Source of the DNA: RGIG4079 sp045646905
GTDB taxonomy: Bacteria; Bacteroidota; Bacteroidia; Bacteroidales; Muribaculaceae
Assembly: GCA_045646905.1 (NCBI GenBank)
Contig: JAZRLP010000018.1
Location: forward strand, 1-64,000
Length of the DNA stretch: 64,000 nucleotides
Direction of reading: 5' to 3'
Below the pieces are notes generated by a model. It saw only the letters and a program-made list of their open reading frames with translations, made no database searches and was not told the origin of the DNA. Below, one piece after another: positions 25,225-36,500 of this stretch (within the stretch, counting starts at the first letter, position 1; every line of letters begins with the position of its first letter). The position numbers and the translations under genes were made by a program.

Positions 25225-25232
25225 TATCTTTG
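25225..25232 (+). promoter_or_regulatory. -7 box of the topoisomerase IV subunit A gene
   Basis: TATCTTTG, 52 bases before the start. It follows a tandem ATTCTCAATTCTCAATT stretch similar to one at 28670-28690. Confidence 0.55.
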
Positions 25233-25284
25233 TAGTTGATGAAAAATCATCATACATAGACCAATAAATACACCTCTCTTAAAC

Positions 25285-27978
25285 ATGAGCGACGAAATAA
25301 CCCTAATTGATTCAAACGAAGAATTACCCGTAGAAGAAACTCAAGGCGAAGAAACTAGCAAAAATGATGCTAAGCCCACTACTGGAAAGGAAAATGATGT
25401 AGTGAAGCATCAATTGCGTGGTATGTATCGCTGTTGGTTCTTGGATTATGCTTCATATGTAATCCTTGAGCGCGCTGTGCCTCATATCGACGACGGATTG
25501 AAGCCTGTGCAACGACGCATTCTTCATTCAATGAAAACTCTTGATGATGGCCGTTTCATAAAAGTGGCCAACATTGTTGGTAACACTATGCAATATCACC
25601 CTCATGGTGATGCTTCAATCAACGATGCTCTCGTAACGCTCGGTCAAAAAGATTTATTGGTTGAAACTCAAGGTAACTGGGGTAACATTCTCACAGGTGC
25701 TTCGGCAGCGGCTGGTCGTTACATCGAAGCTCGCCTTTCATCGTTTGCGCTCGACACCCTCTATAACCCCAAAGTTACAGAGTGGACACTTTCATACGAT
25801 GGTCGCAAGAAAGAGCCTGTCACACTCCCTGCCAAGTTCCCTTTACTATTGGCTCAAGGGGTTGAAGGTATTGCTGTAGGTCTTTCATCAAAAATACTTC
25901 CTCACAACTTTAACGAAATTCTTGATGCTGCTGTGTCATATCTTCGTGGTGAAGATTTTGTGCTTTACCCCGACTTTATGACTGGTGGTTTCATCGATGT
26001 GTCGCGCTACAACGATGGTGAGCGTGGTGGTGTGGTAAAAGTGCGTGCCAAGATTGAGAAAATCGACAACAAAACGCTCGCCATTACCGAGATTCCTTAT
26101 GGCAAGACTACTGGCACTCTCATCGATTCGATTTTGAAAGCCTTTGAAAAAGGTAAAATCAAGATACGCAAAGTTGATGACAACACCGCCGAAACAGCAT
26201 TGATTCTCGTGCATTTGTTGCCTGGCACATCGAGCGACAAGGCTATTGATGCTCTTTATGCATTTACCGATTGCGAGGTAAACATATCGCCCAACTGTTG
26301 TGTGATTAAAGACAAAAAACCTCACTTCTTGGGCGTGAGCGATGTGTTGCGCCATAGCGTTGACACTACCAAAGAGATTCTACGCAAAGAACTTGAAATA
26401 CAACTTAGCGAAGTGCGTGAACTGCTTCACTTTGCTTCGCTCGAACGCATCTTCATCGAAGAACGCATATATAAAGACAAAGAATTTGAAGAAAGCCGCA
26501 ACATGGAAGAAGCAATCGCACATATCGACAAGCGATTGACCCCATGGAAGCCTAAATTCATTCGCCCCATCACCGATGACGATATCCTTCGATTGATGGA
26601 AATCAAGATGGGACGCATTCTCAAATTCAACTCTAAAAAAGCCGAAGACCTCATTGCATCATACAACGACAAAATCAAGGCCCTACTCAACGACCTCAAC
26701 CACATCGTTGATTACACTATTAAGTGGTATGAAGACTTGAAAGCAAAATATGGCGAAGCCTATCCACGCCACACTGTGATTCGTGGCTTTGACAACATTG
26801 AGGCTGCTACTGTGGCCGAGGCCAACGAAAAACTCTATATAAACCGCGAAGAGGGCTTTATAGGTACCGGCTTGAAGAAAGATGAATATGTGTGCAACTG
26901 TTCAAGCATTGACGACATCATCATCTTCTATAAAGATGGCAAATACAAGATTGTGAAAGTGCAAGAAAAGATGTTTGTGGGTAAAAACATTCTTTACCTC
27001 AATGTGTTTAAGCGCAACGATGCACGCACAATCTACAATGTGATATATCAAGATGGTCGTGGTGGCATCTTCTTCATGAAACGATTTGCCGTTACAGGTG
27101 TGACTCGCGACAAAGAGTATGACCTCACCAAGGGCACTCCTGGGTCAAAGATACATTGGTTCACTGCCAACCCCAATGGCGAGGCCGAAGTGGTGAAAGT
27201 CACTCTCAAGCCCAAACCTCGCTTGAAGACATTGCAATTTGATGTTGATTTCAGTGAACTCGCCATCAAAGGAAAGCAATCGCAAGGTAATATCGTGACC
27301 AAAAACGAGGTACACCGATTCTCTCTCAAGGAAAAAGGAACATCTACGCTTGGTGGTCGCGAAGTGTGGTTTGACCCCGATGTGCTTCGTCTCAACTATG
27401 ATGGTCGAGGCAACTATCTTGGTGAATTTAATGGCAACGACTTGGTGCTTGTCATTCTCAAGAGTGGCGAATACTATATGTCAACCTTCGATGCAGCCAA
27501 TCACTACGAAGACAACATCTTGCGCATTGAGAAATTCCGTCAAGGTCATGTGTGGACTGCCGTTCTCAACGATGCCGACCAAGGATTCCCCTATATCAAA
27601 CGATTCACATTTGAGCCTACCAATAAGAAATTCCGTTTCATCGGCGAAAACGAAAAATCAACGCTCATTGCTCTCACCGATGAGCTTGGGGCACGATTTG
27701 AAGTGAAATTTGGTGGTGGCGATGAGTTCCGTGGCTCAATCGTCATCGATGCAATAGAATTCATAGGCGTGAAGTCGTTTAAAGCCAAAGGAAAACGCGT
27801 TTCAAACTACAACATCGAGTCAATCACTGAAATTGAACCTCGCGAAATTGAGGCAGAAGAACCTCAAGAGGCTCAAATAGCCGAAGGTGATGCTCCCGTT
27901 GAAGGCGAAGAATTGGAGCCCGATCGCTCCGACGATGAAGTGCGTGATGAAATAAATGGTCAACAACGCATCTTTTAA
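25285..27978 (+). CDS. parC: DNA topoisomerase IV subunit A
   Basis: The 897 residues form a type IIA topoisomerase A subunit. KPVQRRILHSM and HPHGDASI lie in the winged-helix region, and the DNA-cleaving tyrosine is Tyr146 in AAGRYIEARLS. A long beta-pinwheel C-terminal domain (about 530-830) is followed by an acidic tail. The acidic 40-residue N-terminus and the overall form fit the ParC type of Bacteroidetes; GyrA cannot be wholly excluded without comparison. It decatenates sister chromosomes together with ParE, which is not in this window. The mntP gene follows after six bases. Confidence 0.85.
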   Translation: MSDEITLIDSNEELPVEETQGEETSKNDAKPTTGKENDVVKHQLRGMYRCWFLDYASYVILERAVPHIDDGLKPVQRRILHSMKTLDDGRFIKVANIVGNTMQYHPHGDASINDALVTLGQKDLLVETQGNWGNILTGASAAAGRYIEARLSSFALDTLYNPKVTEWTLSYDGRKKEPVTLPAKFPLLLAQGVEGIAVGLSSKILPHNFNEILDAAVSYLRGEDFVLYPDFMTGGFIDVSRYNDGERGGVVKVRAKIEKIDNKTLAITEIPYGKTTGTLIDSILKAFEKGKIKIRKVDDNTAETALILVHLLPGTSSDKAIDALYAFTDCEVNISPNCCVIKDKKPHFLGVSDVLRHSVDTTKEILRKELEIQLSEVRELLHFASLERIFIEERIYKDKEFEESRNMEEAIAHIDKRLTPWKPKFIRPITDDDILRLMEIKMGRILKFNSKKAEDLIASYNDKIKALLNDLNHIVDYTIKWYEDLKAKYGEAYPRHTVIRGFDNIEAATVAEANEKLYINREEGFIGTGLKKDEYVCNCSSIDDIIIFYKDGKYKIVKVQEKMFVGKNILYLNVFKRNDARTIYNVIYQDGRGGIFFMKRFAVTGVTRDKEYDLTKGTPGSKIHWFTANPNGEAEVVKVTLKPKPRLKTLQFDVDFSELAIKGKQSQGNIVTKNEVHRFSLKEKGTSTLGGREVWFDPDVLRLNYDGRGNYLGEFNGNDLVLVILKSGEYYMSTFDAANHYEDNILRIEKFRQGHVWTAVLNDADQGFPYIKRFTFEPTNKKFRFIGENEKSTLIALTDELGARFEVKFGGGDEFRGSIVIDAIEFIGVKSFKAKGKRVSNYNIESITEIEPREIEAEEPQEAQIAEGDAPVEGEELEPDRSDDEVRDEINGQQRIF

Positions 27979-27984
27979 TCTCTT

Positions 27985-28560
27985 ATGAACCTATTAGAAC
28001 TACTCATCATTGCCATTGGGTTATCAATGGATGCTTTTGCCGTGTCGATAGGGAAAGGACTATCGGTCACAAAAATCAAGTTAAGCCATGCACTTAAAGT
28101 TGGATTATGGTTTGGGGGATTTCAAGCCCTAATGCCATTGATAGGATATCTGCTCGGCAGCACATTTGCCGATATAGTATCAGTCTATGACCATTGGGTA
28201 GCGTTTGTTTTGCTCGCGTTGATAGGTGGAAATATGATTAAAGAGGCATTTGAGAAAGACGATGAATGCGACTGTAATAAAAAAGAGAAAAATTGCTTTG
28301 GATTTGTCACAATGCTCACCCTCGCTGTGGCTACAAGCATCGATGCCCTCGCAATAGGCGTGACATTTGCATTCTTCAAGGTTGCAATCATACCGGCAAT
28401 TATAACCATAGGCATCACCACATTCCTATTCTCGGTAGCTGGGCTAAAAATAGGTCATATCTTCGGGTGCAAATATAAATCACATGCCGAACTATTTGGA
28501 GGTGTAATCCTCATCCTCATAGGCCTCAAAATCCTCCTCGAGCACACTGTTTTCAATTGA
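27985..28560 (+). CDS. mntP: Manganese efflux pump MntP
   Basis: The 191-residue inner-membrane protein has six predicted membrane helices and the two MntP repeats with conserved aspartates (GLSMDAFAVSIG near 13-24, ATSIDALAIG near 114-123). It exports Mn2+. It is read with parC through a six-base gap. A charged Cys-rich loop (DDECDCNKKEKN) lies between the two halves. Confidence 0.9.
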   Translation: MNLLELLIIAIGLSMDAFAVSIGKGLSVTKIKLSHALKVGLWFGGFQALMPLIGYLLGSTFADIVSVYDHWVAFVLLALIGGNMIKEAFEKDDECDCNKKEKNCFGFVTMLTLAVATSIDALAIGVTFAFFKVAIIPAIITIGITTFLFSVAGLKIGHIFGCKYKSHAELFGGVILILIGLKILLEHTVFN

Positions 28561-28693
28561 GGATGGAGATTTAATTTAGCAAGGATATTTATCTGAGTTA
28601 ATTGAGAATAGAGAATTAGTTTGACAACAACTGTCAAGATTTAATACAATATTGAAATAACTTTCAATTCTAAACTCTCAATTCTCAATTCCA

Positions 28694-29998
28694 TTAGAAT
28701 CCTACTTTAAACATTGCCGTGATGCGGTTATTGTGAAGTGATTCACCTGCAAAATTTTTCTTGACTCCAAAGTTATATTCAACACCTACATCAAAGAATG
28801 AAGAGGCTCTCCAAATGAAGTTGACAGCCGCATAATGTTCATATTTCATGTGTTGAAAAAAGTCGGTTGTGCCATTTTCATACCTGTCAATATCATTTCG
28901 CATATAGCCATACATGGCCGTTGAGAACATTTTAGGCGTATAGTAATATTGCAATGCACACAATCCGCCCCACGACGCGGTGCGTTTAAGTTGCCCTAAA
29001 TTTTCGGCATCGGGCACCAAATCAAGATTAAAGCCATCATTATCCTTAAAGTAATTAGCAACGCCCATACCACCTTGAGTCATAAAATATCCTACGGCAT
29101 TGCCCAATTTATAATTTGCAGTAAGTTTTAATCCATATCCCAATGTAGAGCGATTGCGATTGGCTACATAGTCGCGATAGGTCAATGTGCGTAACATTGA
29201 CGACAATCTCACATGGCCTATATCACCCCATTCATATTGCACATATAATGGAATTGAAGGTACTCGTTGGTTTATTTCATCGTCGCCATATCCATCCCAT
29301 TGTGTATAGCTTGCTTTGGGCAACTCGATACCAGCCCCTACCCTTATCTTGTTTGTCAAGTTGCGTTGCCAATTAAATGTCATATTAGAGTGACCTCCCG
29401 AAGCCCCTGGTCCATTGCCATCAATAAGATATGCATCGGTACTTCTATCATCATACACACTTGAAGTGTAACCCATGGTCAATCCCATTACACGAATATA
29501 AGCATGATCGCACTTCACATAATAATCATTGCCAGCACCGCCATTAAACATCAACATCGCAAACAAACCCACGCGATATTTATTCTTGGGCATGCCCACA
29601 ATGTTAAACATCAACGAACTTGACTTAATCGACATTTGCAAGGCCTCATTATTGCCAGGACTTGCTGGTGTGAAATCAGATGGTTTGAAATCGGAAGGGT
29701 TATTATAGGGGTTTCCCCAATCATATAGTGCCACAGCCTTTACCGATGCGCCCAATGACATATAGAATCGTTGTTCTTTATCGATAATAGCAAAGTGAGG
29801 TGTGGCAAAGTCGGGATCACCGGGTCGGTTATCGATCAACACATCATAGGGATTTGCAATGGTATCGTATAAAGCGCTATCGTTTCCTACCACAAAATCA
29901 ATCTTCTTATTTTGCTTCACGATAACGGGATGGCGTTGAGCAACTACATTTGCACTCATTAGCATTGATAATAGAATGGCGACAATCGTTCTTTTCAT
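28694..29998 (-). CDS. Outer-membrane beta-barrel protein (porin-like)
   Basis: The 434-residue protein has a signal peptide (1-20), alternating aromatic/hydrophobic strands through its length and a terminal phenylalanine (FKVGF), the normal end of an outer-membrane barrel. An N-terminal segment (about 22-90) precedes the barrel. Phrases such as RFYMSLGASVKAVALYDWG suggest the DcaP-like/Gram-negative porin type. It likely makes a diffusion channel; cargo unknown. It is transcribed alone and converges with mntP. Confidence 0.7.
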   Translation of the reverse strand: MKRTIVAILLSMLMSANVVAQRHPVIVKQNKKIDFVVGNDSALYDTIANPYDVLIDNRPGDPDFATPHFAIIDKEQRFYMSLGASVKAVALYDWGNPYNNPSDFKPSDFTPASPGNNEALQMSIKSSSLMFNIVGMPKNKYRVGLFAMLMFNGGAGNDYYVKCDHAYIRVMGLTMGYTSSVYDDRSTDAYLIDGNGPGASGGHSNMTFNWQRNLTNKIRVGAGIELPKASYTQWDGYGDDEINQRVPSIPLYVQYEWGDIGHVRLSSMLRTLTYRDYVANRNRSTLGYGLKLTANYKLGNAVGYFMTQGGMGVANYFKDNDGFNLDLVPDAENLGQLKRTASWGGLCALQYYYTPKMFSTAMYGYMRNDIDRYENGTTDFFQHMKYEHYAAVNFIWRASSFFDVGVEYNFGVKKNFAGESLHNNRITAMFKVGF

Positions 29999-30028
29999 GA
30001 TTATTCAAGGTTGTTGATTTATTTTTCA

Positions 30029-30036
30029 CAAAGATA
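30029..30036 (-). promoter_or_regulatory. -7 box of the porin-like gene
   Basis: TATCTTTG on the minus strand, 31 bases before the start codon. No clear -33 element. Confidence 0.5.
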
Positions 30037-30182
30037 ACAAAACTATAGTAGAACACGAAATAAACCCGTTTTTTTGAGAATCATCACAAAATATTTCAAG
30101 CAAGGGCTTATCGACACATCTAAATTTTCATTTATTCCATAAAATACACCCAAAAACAATCAATAAATCGACCTTTTATCGC

Positions 30183-30190
30183 TAACTTTG
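30183..30190 (+). promoter_or_regulatory. -7 box of the C26-M19 fusion gene
   Basis: TAACTTTG, 37 bases before the start codon. Confidence 0.5.
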
Positions 30191-30227
30191 TATATTATAA
30201 TATAAAACTACAATAACCACTATATAA

Positions 30228-31991
30228 ATGAGATTTTTAATCACTCTTCTTTCAATAGTTTATTCTATGCTAATATGCTCATATGGAGCAATGTTGCATA
30301 AACCCATCATTGGAATTTCATGTTCTAATAGCGAATCAAGCTCATCGGTATCAAAAAGTTATAGTAATGCCGTAACACGCTCGGGAGGTGTGGCAGTTAT
30401 GATTCCGGTGACTACCGACAGCACTACCCTACGCGATGTATTGAGTTGCCTTGATGGCATTATCATGACTGGCGGTGGCGACATTCACCCCTCATATTTT
30501 GGCGAACAAATGGTTGCCGAATGTGGCACCCCCGATGCTACTCGCGATAAATACGACATACATCTCATCAAAATGGCAGCCCAACAGTGCATACCCATGC
30601 TCGGCATTTGCCGTGGCGAGCAACTCATAAATGTAGCGTTTGGTGGCACACTATACCAAGATCTCCCCTCGCAATTTCCCAGCGATACGCTACTACAACA
30701 TCGCAATGTGAACCACCGCGTCATCACCGACCCTACTTCATGGATTGCCAATATAACTGGCGCCGACAGTTTTGAATCAAACACCTATCATCACCAAGCA
30801 GTCAAAGATATTGCACCAGGATTTAAAGTGACTGGATGGAGCGAGGACCGAGTGATTGAAGTGATTGAAAATATTGATGGATATCCTATTTGGGGGTTGC
30901 AGTTCCACCCCGAGAAAATGTTTGGACTCAACCCACAAGTGGCACAAGCAATATTTGATTTTTTCATCAAAAAGGCATCAACCTACCGACATGCCAAGGA
31001 GTTGCATCGCAAAATAATTTCAATCGACACTCACACCGACTCCCCACTCGATTTCAATGGGTCTTACACAATAGGACTTCGTGGCAAATACCAAGTTGAC
31101 ATTCCCAAGATGCAAGAGGGGTACCTCGACGCTCAATACCTTGCGTGTTGGGTGCGACAAGGCGAACTCACCTCGGCAGGTCGTCAAAATGCCAAGAACC
31201 GTGTTGACGATCTTATCGATCGCATTTATAAACAGGTTGAGCGCAACAATGATGAGTGTGGAGTGGCCCGCAATGCCAATGAGATTCTCAACTTAAAAGC
31301 AGAAGGCAAAAAAGCATTTCTCATAGGCATTGAAAATGGCTATGCCATAGGAAAAAACATCAAACTCATTGAAGAGTATCACAACAAAGGCGTTACCTAC
31401 ATTACCCTTTGCCACTCGCTAAATAATGACATCTGCGACAGTTCGTCCGACAAAGCCGGACCACGATGGAATGGATTAAGTCCATTTGGCAAAGAGGTTG
31501 TTGCCGAGATGAATCGTTTAGGCATTCTCATCGACCTCTCACACGCATCCGATGCTACATTCTGGGATGTAATGAACCTTTCGGAAGTGCCTGTATTTGC
31601 CTCTCACTCATCATCAAGAGCCATATATAACTGTGACCGCAACCTATCGGACGAGCAACTGCGTGCCATTGCCGAAACTGGTGGTGTGGCACAAGCATGT
31701 CTTGTTGATGAATTTCTCACTGCCACTCCCTCTTTGAGTAACATCGAAGATTTTATGACTCATCTATGTCATATGATTGATGTTGCCGGCATTGACCATG
31801 TGGGCATAGGGAGTGACTTTGATGGTGGAGCAGGCGTGAAAGGATGCAATGGCGATAACGATATGATACAAATCACTATGCGACTCATCGAACGAGGTTA
31901 TAGCGATGAAGATATTGCAAAAATATGGGGTGGCAACTTCTTGCGTGTACTCACTCAAGCGCAACAATATGCCGAGAGCAATCAACAATAG
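30228..31991 (+). CDS. Fusion of a C26 gamma-glutamyl hydrolase and an M19 membrane dipeptidase
   Basis: The 587-residue protein has a signal peptide (about 1-22) and two enzymes. Residues about 25-250 are a class-I glutamine amidotransferase of peptidase family C26, with nucleophile Cys128 (GICRGEQ), His227 and Glu229 (QFHPEK). Residues about 262-580 are a renal-dipeptidase-like M19 metallopeptidase, with zinc ligands His269 and Asp271 (THTDS), Glu369 (GIENG), His439 and His460. Both would act in the periplasm, cutting gamma-glutamyl bonds and then dipeptides, a natural two-step route for peptidoglycan or glutathione-type peptides. That link is inference. Confidence 0.85.
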   Translation: MRFLITLLSIVYSMLICSYGAMLHKPIIGISCSNSESSSSVSKSYSNAVTRSGGVAVMIPVTTDSTTLRDVLSCLDGIIMTGGGDIHPSYFGEQMVAECGTPDATRDKYDIHLIKMAAQQCIPMLGICRGEQLINVAFGGTLYQDLPSQFPSDTLLQHRNVNHRVITDPTSWIANITGADSFESNTYHHQAVKDIAPGFKVTGWSEDRVIEVIENIDGYPIWGLQFHPEKMFGLNPQVAQAIFDFFIKKASTYRHAKELHRKIISIDTHTDSPLDFNGSYTIGLRGKYQVDIPKMQEGYLDAQYLACWVRQGELTSAGRQNAKNRVDDLIDRIYKQVERNNDECGVARNANEILNLKAEGKKAFLIGIENGYAIGKNIKLIEEYHNKGVTYITLCHSLNNDICDSSSDKAGPRWNGLSPFGKEVVAEMNRLGILIDLSHASDATFWDVMNLSEVPVFASHSSSRAIYNCDRNLSDEQLRAIAETGGVAQACLVDEFLTATPSLSNIEDFMTHLCHMIDVAGIDHVGIGSDFDGGAGVKGCNGDNDMIQITMRLIERGYSDEDIAKIWGGNFLRVLTQAQQYAESNQQ

Positions 31992-32087
31992 CCCCACACG
32001 CAACCCATTGTGTTATGTACAATCAATTGTCCATCATCTCAATTACGCAAATTTCTCCTCCACTCTCAAAAAATCTCTTCAAAGTGA

Positions 32088-32118
32088 TTTGTGGATTGTA
32101 AATTTAATATTAACTTTG
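32088..32118 (+). promoter_or_regulatory. Promoter of the YitT-family gene
   Basis: TTTG (32088-32091), exactly 19 bases, TAACTTTG (32111-32118): a full consensus -33/-7 promoter. Confidence 0.75.
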
Positions 32119-32138
32119 AAAAATAAAAATTATTAAAT

Positions 32139-33131
32139 ATGCGATTAAATAGCAAAAATCTTTGGTTATCGTCGAAGGATTACATCATGATAATCCTTGG
32201 TATTGCAATATATTCATTTGGATTCACAGCATTCATCCTCCCCGAAAAAGTGGTTATGGGTGGTGTATCAGGTATCGGTTCATTGGTATTTTTCGCATCG
32301 CAAGAATATCTTCCTTTTGAAATCCCCGTAGCCCTAACTCAATATAGCATCAACTTGCTATTGCTTGCGTTTGCCTATCGCATAGTGGGGAAACAGTTTG
32401 TGTTACGCACCATCTTTGGCGCTACCGTAATCTCTGTGATGATAGGTATAATGCAACCGTTCTTCCTTGAAATGCTCGACGGTAAACCATTGGTACAAGG
32501 CGAAACATTCATGAATGTAATCATTGGTGGCATATGTTGTGGCATAGGGATTGGGATGGCATTCACTCACAATGGTAGCACCGGCGGCACCGATATTGTG
32601 GCTGCAATGGTAGCCAAGAAAAGCAATGTGAGTATAGGCCGCACTATGTTATATACCGATTTCTTCATCATTTCATCATCATATTTCCTATTCCACTCGT
32701 TTGATAAAATCGTTTATGGTTTTGTTGTGTTGTTTATCGCATCAATCGTGGCCGATATGATGATTAACACCAACCGTCAAGCCGTACAATTCACCATATT
32801 CTCACCCAAATGGAAAGAGATTGCCACTGCCATTAACAACGAAGCCAATCGTGGTTGTACTGTATTGAATGGCATTGGATGGTATAGCAAACAAGAGGTA
32901 AAAGTGTTGTTAGTGATGTGTCGCAAAATTGAATCAGTAACAATCTTCCGCATCATTAAATCAATCGACCATGATGCTTTTATCACCCAAGCTAATGTAA
33001 ATGGCGTTTACGGACAAGGATTTGATGAAGTAAAACTCAAAATGAAACCTACCGACAATCGTCCTACAACACCGTCAAAATCAACCGACGATGTAGCCCT
33101 ACCAGGTGGACATCCCGAATCATTAGCATAG
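32139..33131 (+). CDS. YitT-family membrane protein
   Basis: The 330-residue protein has about five or six membrane helices in its first 215 residues, with glycine-rich phrases typical of YitT (VVMGGVSGIGS, HNGSTGGTDIVA), and a cytoplasmic DUF2179 domain at about 220-300. A Pro/Ser/Asp-rich tail follows. The transport or signalling role of this family is not established. It has its own promoter and terminator. Confidence 0.85.
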   Translation: MRLNSKNLWLSSKDYIMIILGIAIYSFGFTAFILPEKVVMGGVSGIGSLVFFASQEYLPFEIPVALTQYSINLLLLAFAYRIVGKQFVLRTIFGATVISVMIGIMQPFFLEMLDGKPLVQGETFMNVIIGGICCGIGIGMAFTHNGSTGGTDIVAAMVAKKSNVSIGRTMLYTDFFIISSSYFLFHSFDKIVYGFVVLFIASIVADMMINTNRQAVQFTIFSPKWKEIATAINNEANRGCTVLNGIGWYSKQEVKVLLVMCRKIESVTIFRIIKSIDHDAFITQANVNGVYGQGFDEVKLKMKPTDNRPTTPSKSTDDVALPGGHPESLA

Positions 33132-33160
33132 TAACGCTTCACAATCCTCTACATAAATAT

Positions 33161-33196
33161 AACCTCAACTACATCATATGTGGTTGAGGTTTTTTG
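33161..33196 (+). terminator. Terminator after the YitT gene
   Basis: AACCTCAAC and GTTGAGGTT stem followed by TTTTTGTGTG. Confidence 0.85.
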
Positions 33197-33441
33197 TGTG
33201 AAACATTAATATTTGTTCATCGGTATCAAATGTCATCATCAAAATCCACCATCGAATTTCCTGTTTTATCATGAATTTTGAGCCACAGAAAAAGCATATT
33301 TTCACTCGCACACCCTCAAACATCTAAAGCCAATCAGTATCAACAACTTATAAAGGTTTCACCAACTAAAATGACCATTAGGCCAAAATGACCATTTGCC
33401 CCATTAGTTAATCATCTTTGACTGCTCGCCTATGCCGACTG

Positions 33442-33481
33442 CAAAAAATAAAGCCGACTGCCCTAATGGACAATCGGCTTT
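33442..33481 (-). terminator. Terminator of the rpoBC operon
   Basis: On the minus strand AAAGCCGA pairs with TCGGCTTT, followed by ATTTTTTGC. It lies about 45 bases after the rpoC stop. Confidence 0.8.
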
Positions 33482-33525
33482 AAAATATATAGAGTATTAT
33501 TTAATCTCTATTTGGAGTGATGATA

Positions 33526-36500
33526 TTAACCTACAAATATGCTATCGATATCATCTTTACCTGTTACTACCAAGCGCTCGTATTCACGAAGACCAGTACC
33601 TGCAGGAATCAAGTGACCACAAATTACATTTTCCTTCATACCAACGAGTAAGTCGGTCTTACCATTGATTGCTGCTTCGTTAAGCACTTTTGTAGTTTCT
33701 TGGAACGATGCAGCCGACATGAAGCTTGAAGTTTGCAATGCGGCGCGTGTGATACCTTGAAGAATTTGTTCTGATGTAGCAGGAACAGCATCACGCACAA
33801 CGATAGTTTTGAGGTCACGGCGTTTGAGAGCCGAGTTTTCATCGCGAAGTTTGCGAGCTGTGATGATTTGACCTGGTTGTACATTTTCAGAGTCACCTGC
33901 ATCAACAACAACTTTCTTACCCCAAATGCGGTCGTTTTCTTCCATGAAGTCGCGCTTGTCAACAACTTGTTGTTCAAGGAATCCTGTATCACCTGGATCA
34001 AGGATATTTACCTTACGCATCATTTGACGCACGATAACTTCAAAGTGTTTATCGTTAATCTTCACACCTTGCATGCGGTAAACATCTTGAACTTCGTTCA
34101 CGATATAATCTTGAACTGCTGTTGGACCCATGATGTTAAGAATATCGGCTGGAGTGATGGCACCATCTGAAAGTGGTGTACCAGCACGCACATAGTCGTT
34201 TTCTTGAACAAGGATTTGTTTTGACAATGGAACGAGGTATTTCTTAACTTCGCCAAGTTTAGATGTAACAGAGATTTCACGGTTACCTCGTTTAACCTTA
34301 CCGAAGTTCACTTCACCATCGATTTCAGAAACGATAGCAGGGTTAGATGGGTTACGAGCTTCAAACAACTCGGTCACACGAGGAAGACCACCGGTGATGT
34401 CACCAGCGCTACCTGCTGCACGAGGTATCTTAACGAAGATTTCACCCACTTTCAATTCGGCACCTTCATCAACCATCAAGTGAGCACCTACAGGAAGTGC
34501 ATATGTCTTGAGGATTTGACCGTTGGCGTCGATAATGTTGGCTTCAGGAGCTTTTGTGCGGTCTTTTGATTCGATAATAATCTTTTCGCGAAGACCAGTT
34601 TGCTCGTCAGAGTCAACTCGATATGTTACATTTTCGATTACATTGTTAAATTCTACCTTACCAGCAACTTCACTCACAATAACAGCGTTAAATGGATCCC
34701 ATTCACAAATCACATCGCCTTTCTTCAATGTGTCGCCATTTTTGAAGTAGAGTTTAGAACCATAAGGAATGTTGGCATTGGTCAACATCATATTAGTTTT
34801 AGGCTCGATGATGCGCATTTCGGCAAGACGACCAATAACAACTTCTACTGGTTTCCCGTTAGGACCTACTTCATCGGTTACTACAGTGCGAAGTTCATCA
34901 ATTTCGAGCACACCGTCATAACGAGAAGTTACCGATGATACTGCAGCGATGTTTGACGCAACCCCACCGACGTGGAATGTACGGAGTGTCAACTGAGTAC
35001 CTGGCTCACCAATTGATTGTGCAGCAATCACACCCACAGCCTCACCTTTTTGTACAAGGCGGTTAGTAGCAAGGTTGCGACCATAACATTTAGCACAAAC
35101 ACCATGTTTAGCTTCACAAGTCAATACCGAGCGTATTTCAACCGATTCGATTGGTGATGCGTTGATGCGATCGGCAGCAGCGTCGTTGATTTCTTCACCT
35201 GCAGCGACGATGAGTTCGCCAGTCATTGGGTCAACGATATCATGAACCGATACACGACCAAGGATACGCTCGCCAAGAGAAGCAACAACTTCATCGTTGT
35301 TTTTAATTTCAGTGCAGATGAGGCCACGCAATGTTCCACAGTCTTCTTCGTGGATAATCACATCATGAGCCACGTCAACAAGACGACGAGTCAAGTAACC
35401 AGCGTCGGCAGTTTTCAACGCGGTATCGGCAAGACCCTTACGCGCACCGTGAGTAGAGATAAAGTACTCAAGTACCGAAAGACCTTCCTTAAAGTTTGCA
35501 AGAATTGGGTTTTCGATAATTTGACCACCTTCAGCACCGGCCTTTTGAGGTTTAGCCATAAGACCACGCATACCTGAGAGCTGACGGATTTGGTCTTTAG
35601 AACCACGAGCACCCGAGTCGAGCATCATATATACTGGGTTGAACCCTTGTTGGTCGGCCGAAATTTGTTTCATCAAAGTATCTGACAAACGAGAGTTGAC
35701 ATGTGTCCAAATGTCGATGATTTGGTTGTAACGCTCGTTATTGGTGATGAAACCCATTGAGTAGTTGGCCATAACTTCTTGTACTTGTTCGTTACCTTCC
35801 TTAACGAGTTGTTCTTTTTCGGCAGGGATGATAACGTCGCCAAGGTTGAACGAAAGACCGCCCTTGAATGCCATCTTGTAACCAAGGTTTTTGATGTCAT
35901 CGAGGAATTGAGCCGAGCGAGGAATACCACAATTCTTGATAACCTTGCTGATGATGCCACGCAATGATTTCTTTGAAAGGATTTCATTGACATAACCAAT
36001 TTCTTTAGGCACATATTGGTTAACAAGCACACGACCCACCGAAGTATTTTCGATAAGACGAGTCACAGGGTTTCCGTTTTCGTCAATATCTTCAACAACT
36101 ACCGATACAGGAGCATGAAGAGTTACGCGGCCTTCGTTATAAGCGATTTCGGCTTCTTCAGGACCATAGAATTTAGTACCTTCACCCTTATCGCCTTTGC
36201 GAAGTTTAGTGATATAATAGAGACCGAGCACCATGTCTTGAGAAGGCACAGTGATAGGTGCACCATTAGCAGGGTTGAGAATGTTGTGAGCACCAAGCAT
36301 AAGCATTTGCGCTTCGAGGATAGCTTCGTTACCAAGAGGCAAGTGAACCGCCATTTGGTCACCGTCGAAGTCGGCGTTGAACGCTGTACATGCAAGTGGG
36401 TGCAATTGAATAGCTTTACCTTCAATCATCTTGGGTTGGAATGCTTGAATACCAAGACGGTGAAGAGTTGGGGCACGGTTAAGCAACACTGGATGACCCT

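Larger units (their letters stand above)
33132..33525. other. Convergent intergenic region between the YitT gene and rpoC
   Basis: Contains one terminator per strand. Between them AAAATGACCATT occurs twice within 30 bases (33368-33397). No gene is seen. Confidence 0.6.
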
